DNA of 21,581 nt from a virus. A model generated the notes under the pieces. The model was not told the origin of the DNA, made no database searches, and saw only the letters and a list, made by a program, of their open reading frames with translations. Positions 1-8,474 of the stretch are shown piece by piece. The stretch lies in the IMG/VR virus record IMGVR_UViG_3300032047_001778, positions 1 through 21,581 of that record. The stretch is one strand, 5' to 3'. The stretch's first letter is position 1; every line of letters begins with the position of its first letter. The position numbers and the translations under genes were made by a program.

Positions 1-18
1 AAGAGTTCAGCACCATAA
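1..18 (+). CDS. Possible 3' end of an upstream gene (partial)
   Basis: The first 18 bases read in frame 1 as five residues (KSSAP) and a TAA stop, just before a late-promoter motif and the next gene. This would suit the tail of a preceding virion gene, but five codons cannot establish it and the other frames are also open here. No function can be assigned. Confidence 0.25.
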   Translation, partial: KSSAP

Positions 19-19
19 G

Positions 20-27
20 GATAAATA
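20..27 (+). promoter_or_regulatory. T4-type late promoter (GATAAATA)
   Basis: GATAAATA, one base different from the T4 late consensus TATAAATA. A start about six bases downstream (near 33) would leave a short leader that includes the AGGAAG ribosome site at 36-41 for the gene starting at 47. The 13-mer AGGATAAATATTA recurs exactly at the box near 4338. In T4-like phages such boxes are read with the gp55 late sigma factor. Confidence 0.7.
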
Positions 28-46
28 TTACAAATAGGAAGATACA

Positions 47-1624
47 ATGGCAGATAGAATACCACTTATAGTAGATACAGCAGACGGTAATAAATTAAAA
101 GAGTTACCTATCGGTGATAATTTAAATTTAACAGGATCTGGCATTATCGGTGCAGGTAATATTTCAGCAACAAGTTTAACAGTTGCTGGTGTACTTTATA
201 ATCCTTTTAGTGGAAATTATGCAGACTTAACAGGTACGCCAACTATTCCATCTAACACAGATGATATTGTAGAAGGTACTAAACAGTATTTTTCAAATGA
301 ACGTGTAGATGATAGATTAAATGATTTCCTTGTAGCAGGAACAGGTATCACACTAACATACAATGATGCGGCTAATACATTAACTATTGGAGCAACTGGC
401 GTTGGTGGCGGTGGAGGTGGTTCAAGTAATTTACCAGGTTTGACTGATGTTACTATTACTGCTCCTGCAAACCATCAAGTTTTAAAATATGACACTACTA
501 CAAACAAATGGATTAATAGTTTAGTATCATATAACAACCTTCTTAACTTACCAACTTATGCAACTGTGGCAACAAGTGGTAGTTATAACGATTTAAGTAA
601 CAAACCAATTATTCCACTTGACATTGATGATATGTCAGATGTTGACACTTCAACAACACCTCCGACAAACGGACAAGTATTAAAATGGTTAAACAATAAA
701 TGGTTACCAGCAGATGATATTACATCAGGTGGTGGCGGATTAAATGCTGACACACTTCAAGGCTTTGCAGGAAGTTATTACTTAGACTGGAACAATGTTA
801 CAAGCAAACCTGTTTATCAAGTAGATGACTTAGATGACACAAGTGTAAGTGATGTTACAGCAGGTCAAATTATGCAGTGGACAGGATTAACTTGGGACGC
901 AGTTAATTTTGAATTACCATTCACAAGCATTACAAGTAAACCAACGACACTTGCAGGTTACGGAATTACAGACGCACCAAGTGCCTTAACAGACTTAGGT
1001 ATTTCAGACGGTGCGGCAAATACAGTATTAACAACAAACGGCTCAGGTACATTTACTTTTTCAACAAACTTATCAGGTGTAAGTTTAGTTAACACAGGAT
1101 CAGTTGGATTTTCTTCAGGTGTTACAATTAATGAATTTAGTTCAGACGGAACACTTGCTGGTGATAGTAATACAGCAGTTCCTACAGAGAGTGCTGTAAA
1201 AACTTATGTGGACGCACAGGTATCAGGTGGCGGAGGAGGTTCAGAAGGACTTGCTTCAAGATCAACAGCGGCAGTAACAACAAATAGTATTGCTGATGAT
1301 GTAAGCGAAGATGTTTCTATTACAGGTTTCAAATCATACATGCTAATGAGCATACAAACAACATCAGCGGCTTGGGTAAGACTTTACACAAGTTCAACGG
1401 CAAGAACAGCAGATGCAAGTAGAAGTGAAGGTGTTGACCCTGCACCAGACGCAGGAGTAATTGCTGAAGTATTAACAAATGGTGCACAAACTATTGAGTT
1501 TGGTCCAGCAGTATTAGGTTGGAACAGTGCAAACGATACAACAATTTATGCGGCAGTGAAAAACAAAAGTGGGGGAACTGCAACAATAACATCTACACTA
1601 ACTCTACTCAAACTGGAGGGTTAA
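47..1624 (+). CDS. Tail-fibre-like virion protein with repeats and Gly-rich linkers
   Basis: A 525-residue protein with the build of marine T4-like tail-fibre or adhesin proteins. Short repeats alternate: one type contains GQVLKW-like strands ending in W (about residues 132-157, 196-222, 260-286), another contains N-[DN]-L-x-x-K/L-P or SITSKP (about 162-190, 247-256, 292-310). Poly-Gly hinges lie near residues 120-125, 228-231 and 394-398. The segment FSSDGTLAGDSN...VPTESAVKTYVDA (about 365-390) is typical of fibre stalks. Residues 400-525 form a distinct C-terminal domain that may be a tip or receptor-binding module. AGGAAG at 36-41 supports the start. No catalytic motif is seen. It probably forms part of the distal virion, with a target that cannot be read from sequence. 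Confidence 0.7.
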   Translation: MADRIPLIVDTADGNKLKELPIGDNLNLTGSGIIGAGNISATSLTVAGVLYNPFSGNYADLTGTPTIPSNTDDIVEGTKQYFSNERVDDRLNDFLVAGTGITLTYNDAANTLTIGATGVGGGGGGSSNLPGLTDVTITAPANHQVLKYDTTTNKWINSLVSYNNLLNLPTYATVATSGSYNDLSNKPIIPLDIDDMSDVDTSTTPPTNGQVLKWLNNKWLPADDITSGGGGLNADTLQGFAGSYYLDWNNVTSKPVYQVDDLDDTSVSDVTAGQIMQWTGLTWDAVNFELPFTSITSKPTTLAGYGITDAPSALTDLGISDGAANTVLTTNGSGTFTFSTNLSGVSLVNTGSVGFSSGVTINEFSSDGTLAGDSNTAVPTESAVKTYVDAQVSGGGGGSEGLASRSTAAVTTNSIADDVSEDVSITGFKSYMLMSIQTTSAAWVRLYTSSTARTADASRSEGVDPAPDAGVIAEVLTNGAQTIEFGPAVLGWNSANDTTIYAAVKNKSGGTATITSTLTLLKLEG

Positions 1625-1625
1625 C

Positions 1626-4337
1626 ATGTCTTTAAAGAAGCATGTAGAAAAAAAGATCTACATGGTTACACTTAAGAAAGGTGTAGACAGTGTAGCATTT
1701 GCCAATGACATGGAAACACCAGGTGGTTCTTTACACATTCCAGATAGATCAGTAGGTGTACACAATCCAAGACCAGAATCAAGAACAACAGAATATTGGC
1801 TTACAGAATCAGAAAAGAATTTAGTCAGCAATGACGAAAGAGTATTAGCGGTTGAACTCAACCCTAAAGATGCAAACTTAGATGTCTCAGAAAATTCAAT
1901 AATTGAACAGACAGGTTTGTTTGCACGTAATTCAGCAAACACAGCCACAGACTTGAACTGGGGACTTCTACGTCTTGTAGAAGGATCGAATAGAACCAAT
2001 TGGGGATATTCTACCACAGAAATTAACGACACAATATCATTTAATGCAACTGGTCGGAATGTAGATTTAGTTATTTGCGATGGTGACGGTATATACATCG
2101 GACATCCTGAATACAAACAACCGTCAGGACAAGACACCGATGATGGTTCTGCGGAACGCATCGTGCAATATAATTGGTATCAACACAATCCGGCTATCAC
2201 AGGCGGGTCGGCGGGGAACTACAGTTATAGCAATCCTGGAAGTTACCACGCTAATCACGTAATGGGTACAGCGGGAGGAAACAGACAAGGATGGGCAAGA
2301 GATGCGAATTTATATAATCTTTTCTACTATGCTGGCGCTTCTGGTAATACTAATTTTCCTTACGTGTTCGATTACATTAGACAATTTCACGCGAACAAAT
2401 CCGTCAACGGAAGTACAGGAATTAAAAATCCAACAGTCGTCAACAACTCATGGGGAATGAGTATATTTGGATATCAATGGAGTTTTGATGCTATTGATGC
2501 TGTAACCTTTAGAGGTACAAGATTCACACCAACTGGTACTACCACTTATAATGGTACTTCAGGTGTGTTTACTTCTGACACAAGAATAGGAACTTTTACA
2601 GCAGATCCAGAAAACATTTCACAACGTATTACAACTTCAGGAAGTGAAGGAACGGTCGGTGGTGACTTTAATGCCATACCAACAGGCTTTGTAAGAACAG
2701 GTGGAGAAATTGAACTCAGTTTAAATGTTTTACCTAATGCAAGTTACACAGCAACTATACAAGGACCTGCAACTATTAACTATAAACACAATGTTAGTTC
2801 ACAAGGAATTACAGGTATATCAGATATTGATCTTACAGTTACAGTTCAAGATTCAAGCAGTGCTACGGTTCAAACTGAATCAGATAGTGCAACATCAGTT
2901 GATGGTGGATTTGCTGAAGTTAATATTATAAGTGGAAATATTAGTTTACCTAACAACGAACAATACAGTATTACTTGGCAATCAACTGTTACAGAAGGTA
3001 CTGATCCAACATCGGCGGCACTGTTAAGATGTACACTTATAGGTTATCAAGGTGGAAGTCCATCAGCAACGGTTACAAGTCTTGGTACAAATATACCTAT
3101 TGCTTCTACAACAGGATTGACGGCAAGTGTTACGCCTACAACTGGTGGTAATGATGACGGATACTGGACACTTACTGTACCGTTCAATGTAACATTTTTA
3201 AATCAAAGTTCACCAACTATCTATATGGGTACAAACAGTTATCTTACATTTGGTGGTGGAGCGACAACTTATTCTGGTATCGATGAGAATACTCCTAACT
3301 TTCCAAAGGTTATGGTAACAGCAGAAGACTGTAGTTGTCAAAGAATTTTTTATGGTACTTCAGGTACAGTTGGTAGTAGAATTTATAGATTAGTATGGGA
3401 AGGTAATGCAAGTACAAGTGGTACATTAGGTTCGCCTACTATAAGATATGAATATAAATTTTACGAAGCAACACCTACACAGATTGATTTAACAATTGAA
3501 CAAAATGGTAACAAACAATCATCTGGTTCTTTTACAACAGCACAACTTAATGGTTGGGGATTTATAGCAGGTCAACGTATTCCTGTAAGAGTTGCGGCAC
3601 TTGATGCAGACATTGAAGATGCCATAGACGAAGGTGTTATTACAATAGGTGCGGCTGGCAACGGTCAATGGAAACATGATGTGCCGGGTGGTCCTGATTG
3701 GGATAACACATTTGAAATGAGCGGCAATACATATTATTATATGCGTGGAACTTCACCTACAGCAAATGACGATGATGTAAACGGAACATACGATATACCT
3801 AATATTTGTGTTGGTGCTACTGACACAGGTCTTACACAAGATACTGACAGTGTGAGAAAAGATAGAAAAGTATCATTTAGTGACTGTGGTCCTGGCGTTG
3901 ATATTTACGCTCCTGGCACATCTATCATGTCAGTTTTGAATACAAGTTATTCAGGTGGTGGAACAACAGATCCGAGAAGCGGCGTTACGCCCAGTTATAA
4001 AATTGGAAAGATTTCAGGTACAAGTATGGCAAGTCCACAGGTAGCAGGATTGGTTGCATGTTTAATGGAAACATACCCACACTACAAACAAGAAGATGTT
4101 AAGGCATACATAACAAGCAAGTGGGCAGTAGATGGACAACTATATGATGCAGTATCTACAGACGATCCAACAGATACAGATGACTTACAAGGTTCACCTA
4201 ACAAACACGCAAAGTACAATTTCGAACGTCCTTTGACTGGTACAGTACACCCTAAAAAAGATTATAATTTAAGACCTACAGCAGGTGCATTATATCCAAG
4301 GGCAAAACGTACAGTTAGGAAGAGACCACCAGAATAG
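1626..4337 (+). CDS. Subtilisin-like (S8) serine protease of the virion, with large insertion
   Basis: A 903-residue protein carrying the subtilase catalytic set. The Asp motif is VICDGDG (Asp152), the His motif HANHVMGT (His208, compare HGTHVAGT), the oxyanion Asn motif GAAGNG (Asn679) and the Ser motif GTSMASP (Ser800). Between residues about 285 and 655 the fold is interrupted by roughly 370 residues of Thr/Ser/Gly-rich, beta-type sequence, so the catalytic residues are far apart. Residues 1-110 may be a propeptide-like or attachment region; the C-terminus is basic (RAKRTVRKR). GGAGG at 1615-1619 is well placed for the start, one base after the previous stop. No signal peptide is seen, which suits assembly into the particle rather than secretion. 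Its place among virion genes suggests a structural protease that either matures fibres or cuts host surface proteins; the target is unknown. Confidence 0.8.
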   Translation: MSLKKHVEKKIYMVTLKKGVDSVAFANDMETPGGSLHIPDRSVGVHNPRPESRTTEYWLTESEKNLVSNDERVLAVELNPKDANLDVSENSIIEQTGLFARNSANTATDLNWGLLRLVEGSNRTNWGYSTTEINDTISFNATGRNVDLVICDGDGIYIGHPEYKQPSGQDTDDGSAERIVQYNWYQHNPAITGGSAGNYSYSNPGSYHANHVMGTAGGNRQGWARDANLYNLFYYAGASGNTNFPYVFDYIRQFHANKSVNGSTGIKNPTVVNNSWGMSIFGYQWSFDAIDAVTFRGTRFTPTGTTTYNGTSGVFTSDTRIGTFTADPENISQRITTSGSEGTVGGDFNAIPTGFVRTGGEIELSLNVLPNASYTATIQGPATINYKHNVSSQGITGISDIDLTVTVQDSSSATVQTESDSATSVDGGFAEVNIISGNISLPNNEQYSITWQSTVTEGTDPTSAALLRCTLIGYQGGSPSATVTSLGTNIPIASTTGLTASVTPTTGGNDDGYWTLTVPFNVTFLNQSSPTIYMGTNSYLTFGGGATTYSGIDENTPNFPKVMVTAEDCSCQRIFYGTSGTVGSRIYRLVWEGNASTSGTLGSPTIRYEYKFYEATPTQIDLTIEQNGNKQSSGSFTTAQLNGWGFIAGQRIPVRVAALDADIEDAIDEGVITIGAAGNGQWKHDVPGGPDWDNTFEMSGNTYYYMRGTSPTANDDDVNGTYDIPNICVGATDTGLTQDTDSVRKDRKVSFSDCGPGVDIYAPGTSIMSVLNTSYSGGGTTDPRSGVTPSYKIGKISGTSMASPQVAGLVACLMETYPHYKQEDVKAYITSKWAVDGQLYDAVSTDDPTDTDDLQGSPNKHAKYNFERPLTGTVHPKKDYNLRPTAGALYPRAKRTVRKRPPE

Positions 4338-4345
4338 GATAAATA
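4338..4345 (+). promoter_or_regulatory. T4-type late promoter, apparently leaderless
   Basis: GATAAATA begins on the base after the TAG stop of the protease gene and ends five bases before the ATG at 4351. By T4 late-promoter spacing (+1 is the sixth base after the octamer) transcription would start exactly on the A of that ATG. An AGGA overlapping the box (4336-4339) could serve as ribosome site on read-through transcripts. Confidence 0.55.
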
Positions 4346-4350
4346 TTAGT

Positions 4351-5040
4351 ATGGCAATACAAACAGTTAATATCGGCGGCGTAGCAAATGACGGAACAGG
4401 TGATGATTTACGTGAAGCGTTTGTAAAAGTTAATAATAACTTTACAGAACTTGACAATCGTAATCCTGAACAAACAACTGCATCTAACTTAGGTACAGAA
4501 GGACAAGGTGTATTTGCACAAAAGACTGGGTTTGATTTACAATTCAAAAAGATCAGAGCAGGCGGAAATGTTACTGTTACATCAGATAGTACAAATGTTA
4601 CTATTGCAAGTGTTGGCGGTTTACAACAGTTAATTGTTGCTACAGATAGTGGAAACATTACACTTGCTGAAGGTGATACATTTACCATTGCAGGTGGTAC
4701 TAATGTAACCACAGCACAGAACGGCGCAAGTGGTATTACAATTAATTCTGCAACAGAATTAAGCACAGACGCTACACCAGTTTTAGGTGGTGATTTAGAT
4801 GCTAATAATAAAACTATTTTAAACGTAAGAGATGCACAAACTACAGTATATGGCATTGACGTAAGAGATATTTACGGATTTAACTTTGGTAACATTACAG
4901 GTAGTACATCAAGCATTATTGAATTTTTAGGTACAGCAACTAACGTTGATTTAGGTACAATTGATGATCCAGGGATACAAGAAGACAGTACCATTGCAGA
5001 TGTTTCAATTGATAACGGTACAATCCTCAACCCGCTATAA
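4351..5040 (+). CDS. Virion structural protein, short, beta-rich
   Basis: About 229 residues. The reading frame is open upstream to 4285, but that would overlap the protease gene; the ATG at 4351 begins the characteristic N-terminus MAIQTVNIGGVANDGTGDDL, followed by an R-x-x-F-x-x-x-N-x-N-F pattern common in marine T4-like structural proteins. The remainder is Gly/Thr/Asn-rich and beta-like, with segments such as GNVTVTSDSTNVTIAS and LGGDLDANNKTI that resemble fibre-stalk or adaptor repeats. It lies between the protease and the large Ig-like protein and probably belongs to the same tail or fibre assembly. No enzymatic motif is visible. Confidence 0.65.
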   Translation: MAIQTVNIGGVANDGTGDDLREAFVKVNNNFTELDNRNPEQTTASNLGTEGQGVFAQKTGFDLQFKKIRAGGNVTVTSDSTNVTIASVGGLQQLIVATDSGNITLAEGDTFTIAGGTNVTTAQNGASGITINSATELSTDATPVLGGDLDANNKTILNVRDAQTTVYGIDVRDIYGFNFGNITGSTSSIIEFLGTATNVDLGTIDDPGIQEDSTIADVSIDNGTILNPL

Positions 5041-5058
5041 TCATAGCCACAATATTCC

Positions 5059-5066
5059 GATAAATA
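5059..5066 (+). promoter_or_regulatory. T4-type late promoter (GATAAATA)
   Basis: GATAAATA in the 46-base gap before the gene at 5087. A start near 5072 would leave a short leader that keeps the AAGGA ribosome site at 5076-5080. Confidence 0.7.
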
Positions 5067-5086
5067 CTATTGAATAAGGAATCAAA

Positions 5087-7630
5087 ATGGCAACCATCTG
5101 GACTTTAAAAACAGGATCTAATTTAGGTATATTTGCAGAAAATGCGACTATACGTTTTGCTTTACCTGTTAACACAGTATCAAACACTATAAGCACAGTA
5201 AAAGTTATTAGTGGATCATTACCAGGCGGACTTAGAATAGATGGATTATATATTGTTGGTACTCCGTTTGAAGTAGAAAGATTAACAGAATCAAAATTTG
5301 TACTTAGAGCAACTGATAGTTCAGGTGCTATTGAAGATAGAACATACACAATATTAATTGACGGTGCTGATGAACCTGAATGGATTACAAAAGAAGGACT
5401 AATTGCTGTTGATCCTAATAGCAAATATTTTGTTCTTGATAATACTGTTTTAGACTTTCAATTACAAGCCATAGATCCAGACTTACCTGCAGGTGATACA
5501 CTTGAATATTTCATTGCTGATGACGATGGCGAATTACCTCCAGGAACAAGACTTACAACAGACGGAAGAATTGTTGGATTAGTTGAACCAGTACTTGCAT
5601 TAGATAAACGTGCAGGCAGTGGTCATTATGATGCAAACGTATATGGTACGTTTCCTTTCGACTTTGGTGAAAGAAGTGCTAACGGTTACGATAGTTTCTT
5701 TTATGATGTACGTATATACGATGACAGAATTCCAACAAGACAACCAAGAAAATTAAATAGATATTACGAGTTTATTGTTAGTGTTAGCGATGGAGATACT
5801 ATTAAGAAACGTAAGTTTCAAATCTATCTTGTAGGTGATGACTTCTTAAGAGCAGACAATACTAAAATGCAAATTGCAAACGGATTGTTTAGTGCTGACA
5901 ATACATACTTAAGAACACCTGTTTGGTTAACTCCAGGAAACTTAGGTTTCAGACGTGCTAATAACTTTCTTACATTTTTCCTTGACGTATTAGATACAGA
6001 AACAATCTTAGGAAGATTAACTTACACACTTGAAGCACTTAATGATGACGGTAGTACAAGTGAATTACCACCTGGTATGCAAATAGATAGTAGCACTGGT
6101 GAAATTGCAGGTCGTGTACCTTATCAACCAGCAGTTACAAAAGAATATAAATTTACGGTTAAAGCAACAAGACTTGGTGGCGTACCAGAAACAATTCTTG
6201 CAACAAAATCAAAAACATTTACAGTTAAAATATTAGGTGAAGTTGATTCAACTATTAAATTTACAACTCCAGCAAACTTAGGAAATATTAGTGCAAACTT
6301 TATTTCAACAAAAAGTATAAAAGCAACAACAACTGTTCCAGACTCAAGATTGTTATATAGCATTGTATCAGGTAACTTACCTTCAGGATTACAATTAGAC
6401 ATCAGTGGAGAGATAATTGGTAAAGTGAATCAATTTGGTACTGCTAATAATCCAGGACTTACGGTCTTTGATAGTGGTGCAATGACATTTGATGGTGCTA
6501 AAACTATATTAGATAGAGAGTTTAAATTTACAGTAAAAGCAGAAGACCGTTTTGGATTTAGTGCAGTTGAACAAGAGTTTACACTTGATGTTCTTGATCC
6601 AGATGATAACTTGTACAGTAACTTATATATGAAGCCTTTCTTAAAGTCAACTGTTAGAAGTAGTTATGAAGCATTTGTTTCTGATCCAAGTATCTTTCCA
6701 CCAGACCTTGTTTATAGAGCAGGTGATCCGCAGTTTGGTGTACAAAAAGAAATTAAGATGTTAGCATACGCAGGTATACTTACACAAAATATTAGAAACT
6801 ATGTAGCGGCGGCGGCAAAGAATCATAAACGTAAAAGTTATAAAGTAGGTGAAGTTAAAAAAGCAGTAGCAAAGAATCCGGGTAGCAATGACATAGTTTA
6901 TGAAGTTGTATATTTAGAAGTGTTTGATCCTGCAGAACCATCTAAAGGCAAAACTGCAACACAGTTTAAAAGTAGAAACAGTAATAGCATTACAGTAGAT
7001 AGTATTTCTTTTGAAGCACAAGATGATAAGACTGCATTAGGAACAGGTTCAAGTGCATTTGATCTTGGTGTTAGAGGTACAGGTACACCTACAATTAGAG
7101 TACAAAGTATTGGTAATGATTTAGAAATTATTACAAGAAGTGGTCGTGTTGTATTTCCTACAGTAGGTAATATTACAGTAACAACAAGATTAGGTACTAC
7201 AGTTACAAGTGTACAGGAATTCATAATTGAACAAGCAGAACCATATAGATTTAGACCAATTACTAACACACTTAAAGTTGACAGCAGTGCAGTCAAAGTA
7301 AGTCAGGATAACGACAACACCAAATACATATCAAATCTACGTAATATGAGAGATAGGATATCTGAAACAGGTGTTACAGAACGTGACTTTTTACCACTTT
7401 GGATGCGTACAACACAAGAGAGTAGTGTACAAGAATTAGGGTATACAAGTGCGATACCCATTGTTTATTGTCAAGCCGGACAAGCAGACCAAATAATGCT
7501 TAATATTAAGAATAATAACTTCAATTTTAAAACAATTGACTTTGATATTGATAGATACATTATAGATAGCACTACGGGCAGTTCAAACGACCAATATATA
7601 CTGTTCGCAAATTATGAACACAATATATAA
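5087..7630 (+). CDS. Large virion protein with Ig-like (He_PIG-type) repeats
   Basis: An 847-residue protein. At least four repeats of the putative-Ig type are visible, each with an L-P-x-G-[LMT]-x-[IL]-x-x-x-G-x-I-x-G core followed by strands ending in [FY]-x-[FIV]-x-V-x-[AV]: cores at about residues 45-60, 149-168, 327-348 and 434-450. Such domains are common in extracellular and virion adhesion proteins. From about residue 520 the sequence changes to a separate C-terminal region with conserved-looking stretches (FLPLWMRTTQ; IDFDIDRYIID) that I recognise from long structural proteins of marine T4-like phages. The start is supported by AAGGA at 5076-5080 and a late promoter. It is most likely a tail or fibre-network component; its exact position in the particle cannot be told. 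Confidence 0.7.
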   Translation: MATIWTLKTGSNLGIFAENATIRFALPVNTVSNTISTVKVISGSLPGGLRIDGLYIVGTPFEVERLTESKFVLRATDSSGAIEDRTYTILIDGADEPEWITKEGLIAVDPNSKYFVLDNTVLDFQLQAIDPDLPAGDTLEYFIADDDGELPPGTRLTTDGRIVGLVEPVLALDKRAGSGHYDANVYGTFPFDFGERSANGYDSFFYDVRIYDDRIPTRQPRKLNRYYEFIVSVSDGDTIKKRKFQIYLVGDDFLRADNTKMQIANGLFSADNTYLRTPVWLTPGNLGFRRANNFLTFFLDVLDTETILGRLTYTLEALNDDGSTSELPPGMQIDSSTGEIAGRVPYQPAVTKEYKFTVKATRLGGVPETILATKSKTFTVKILGEVDSTIKFTTPANLGNISANFISTKSIKATTTVPDSRLLYSIVSGNLPSGLQLDISGEIIGKVNQFGTANNPGLTVFDSGAMTFDGAKTILDREFKFTVKAEDRFGFSAVEQEFTLDVLDPDDNLYSNLYMKPFLKSTVRSSYEAFVSDPSIFPPDLVYRAGDPQFGVQKEIKMLAYAGILTQNIRNYVAAAAKNHKRKSYKVGEVKKAVAKNPGSNDIVYEVVYLEVFDPAEPSKGKTATQFKSRNSNSITVDSISFEAQDDKTALGTGSSAFDLGVRGTGTPTIRVQSIGNDLEIITRSGRVVFPTVGNITVTTRLGTTVTSVQEFIIEQAEPYRFRPITNTLKVDSSAVKVSQDNDNTKYISNLRNMRDRISETGVTERDFLPLWMRTTQESSVQELGYTSAIPIVYCQAGQADQIMLNIKNNNFNFKTIDFDIDRYIIDSTTGSSNDQYILFANYEHNI

Positions 7631-7633
7631 ACA

Positions 7634-7641
7634 GATAAATA
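7634..7641 (+). promoter_or_regulatory. T4-type late promoter (GATAAATA)
   Basis: GATAAATA three bases after the stop of the 847-residue gene. A start near 7647 precedes the AGAGG ribosome site at 7651-7655 for the gene at 7663. Confidence 0.7.
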
Positions 7642-7662
7642 AAAGCATAGAGAGGTAATAAA

Positions 7663-8238
7663 ATGGCAAGTAATATTGATGATGTAAGCATTAACTCAGC
7701 ATACCCTGTAGCAGGTCAAGATAATGATTCACAAGGGTTTAGAGATAATTTTGGTACAATCAAAAGCAATTTCGTTGCATCAAAAGCAGAAATTGAAGCA
7801 CTACAAGATAACACAGCAAAAAAGAACGAAGCGAATAACTTCTTAGGAAATAATATTTCCAACGCCAATTTAGTTGACGTAAGTGAAGAATTAAACGCTG
7901 GTGGTACTGTTCAAGCCTCTCAGAACATTGACTTCCAGTTTGGCCCAGTTCAAACTTTTATTATCAGTGGTGATGTTACACTTACAACAACTGGTTGGCC
8001 TGAGTCAGGCAAGGTTGGTAAGATTAGAGTAATACTTGTTAACGATGGTACAACACGTACTTTAACTATTGGTACTGAAGCAGGTTCAACATTAAAATAT
8101 CATAATGATTGGCCATACAGTTCACCAAAGAATGAAATCTCAGTAACTAACGACACCAATCCTATTGTAATCGATTTTTGGACTTACAATGCAGGTTCAA
8201 CTATCTTTGTAAAATACGACGGCACATACGCGGCATAG
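7663..8238 (+). CDS. Virion structural protein, short
   Basis: A 191-residue protein. Its N-terminus (MASNIDDVSINSAYPVAGQD, then GFRDNFGTIKSNF and a short helix AEIEALQD) resembles the start of the protein at 4351: both have an Asp/Gly-rich lead, R-x-x-F and an x-x-N-F segment. This suggests a shared particle-attachment module. Residues about 85-190 are beta-rich, with FGPVQTFIISGDVTLTTTGW and WTYNAGSTIFVKYDGTY, like a small capping or fibre-tip domain. The gene has its own late box and an AGAGG ribosome site. A similar architecture is frequent in marine myophages next to tail-fibre genes; the specific role is unknown. Confidence 0.65.
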   Translation: MASNIDDVSINSAYPVAGQDNDSQGFRDNFGTIKSNFVASKAEIEALQDNTAKKNEANNFLGNNISNANLVDVSEELNAGGTVQASQNIDFQFGPVQTFIISGDVTLTTTGWPESGKVGKIRVILVNDGTTRTLTIGTEAGSTLKYHNDWPYSSPKNEISVTNDTNPIVIDFWTYNAGSTIFVKYDGTYAA

Positions 8239-8240
8239 TT

Positions 8241-8465
8241 ATGATTCATCCGCATCATGAAGACTTAAAAGAACTCACGACTCCGCAAATTGAGGAGAAG
8301 TTAACACAACTTTCCAAAAAGTATTTCATGACACGCAACCCTGAAGTCCAAATGCAAATGTCTATGATATTAGACGGATATCGAGATGAACTCCGTACAC
8401 GCTATAGAAAAGAAATGAGCGAAAACGGCGATAAAGATCTTGACAATCTCATTAATATCAGTTAA
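8241..8465 (+). CDS. Small conserved phage protein of unknown function
   Basis: A 74-residue protein starting at the ATG three bases after the previous stop (MIHPHHEDLKELTTPQIEEK). The frame is open upstream, but that part overlaps the preceding gene. It is predicted to be helical and charged, with no membrane segment or metal motif beyond the N-terminal HPHH. I recognise the general type from marine T4-like phages but cannot name a function. No good ribosome site precedes it, so translation is probably coupled to the upstream gene. Its last codons contain the -35 box of the next promoter, and its TAA stop is part of the -10 box. Confidence 0.6.
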   Translation: MIHPHHEDLKELTTPQIEEKLTQLSKKYFMTRNPEVQMQMSMILDGYRDELRTRYRKEMSENGDKDLDNLINIS

Positions 8466-8468
8466 AAT
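8440..8468 (+). promoter_or_regulatory. Sigma70-type promoter, predicted leaderless
   Basis: TTGACA at 8440-8445, a 17-bp spacer and TAAAAT at 8463-8468, followed by six bases and the ATG at 8475. This geometry is identical to the promoters at 10308 and 19465. The expected start site falls at about the A of the ATG, and no Shine-Dalgarno sequence lies before that ATG. Confidence 0.65.
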
Positions 8469-8474
8469 ACATAC

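Noticed and set aside
160-1000. Repeats as a CRISPR array
   Set aside because: The repeats are degenerate, in frame and of protein origin, with no uniform spacers.
1658-2161. Long minus-strand open frame opposite the subtilase gene
   Set aside because: It lies fully inside a gene with clear catalytic motifs, has no ribosome site or recognisable protein pattern, and is a codon-bias shadow.
4290-4856. Long minus-strand open frame opposite the short structural gene
   Set aside because: Low-complexity Val/Pro/Ser translation typical of antisense of Asn/Thr-rich repeats; no start signals.
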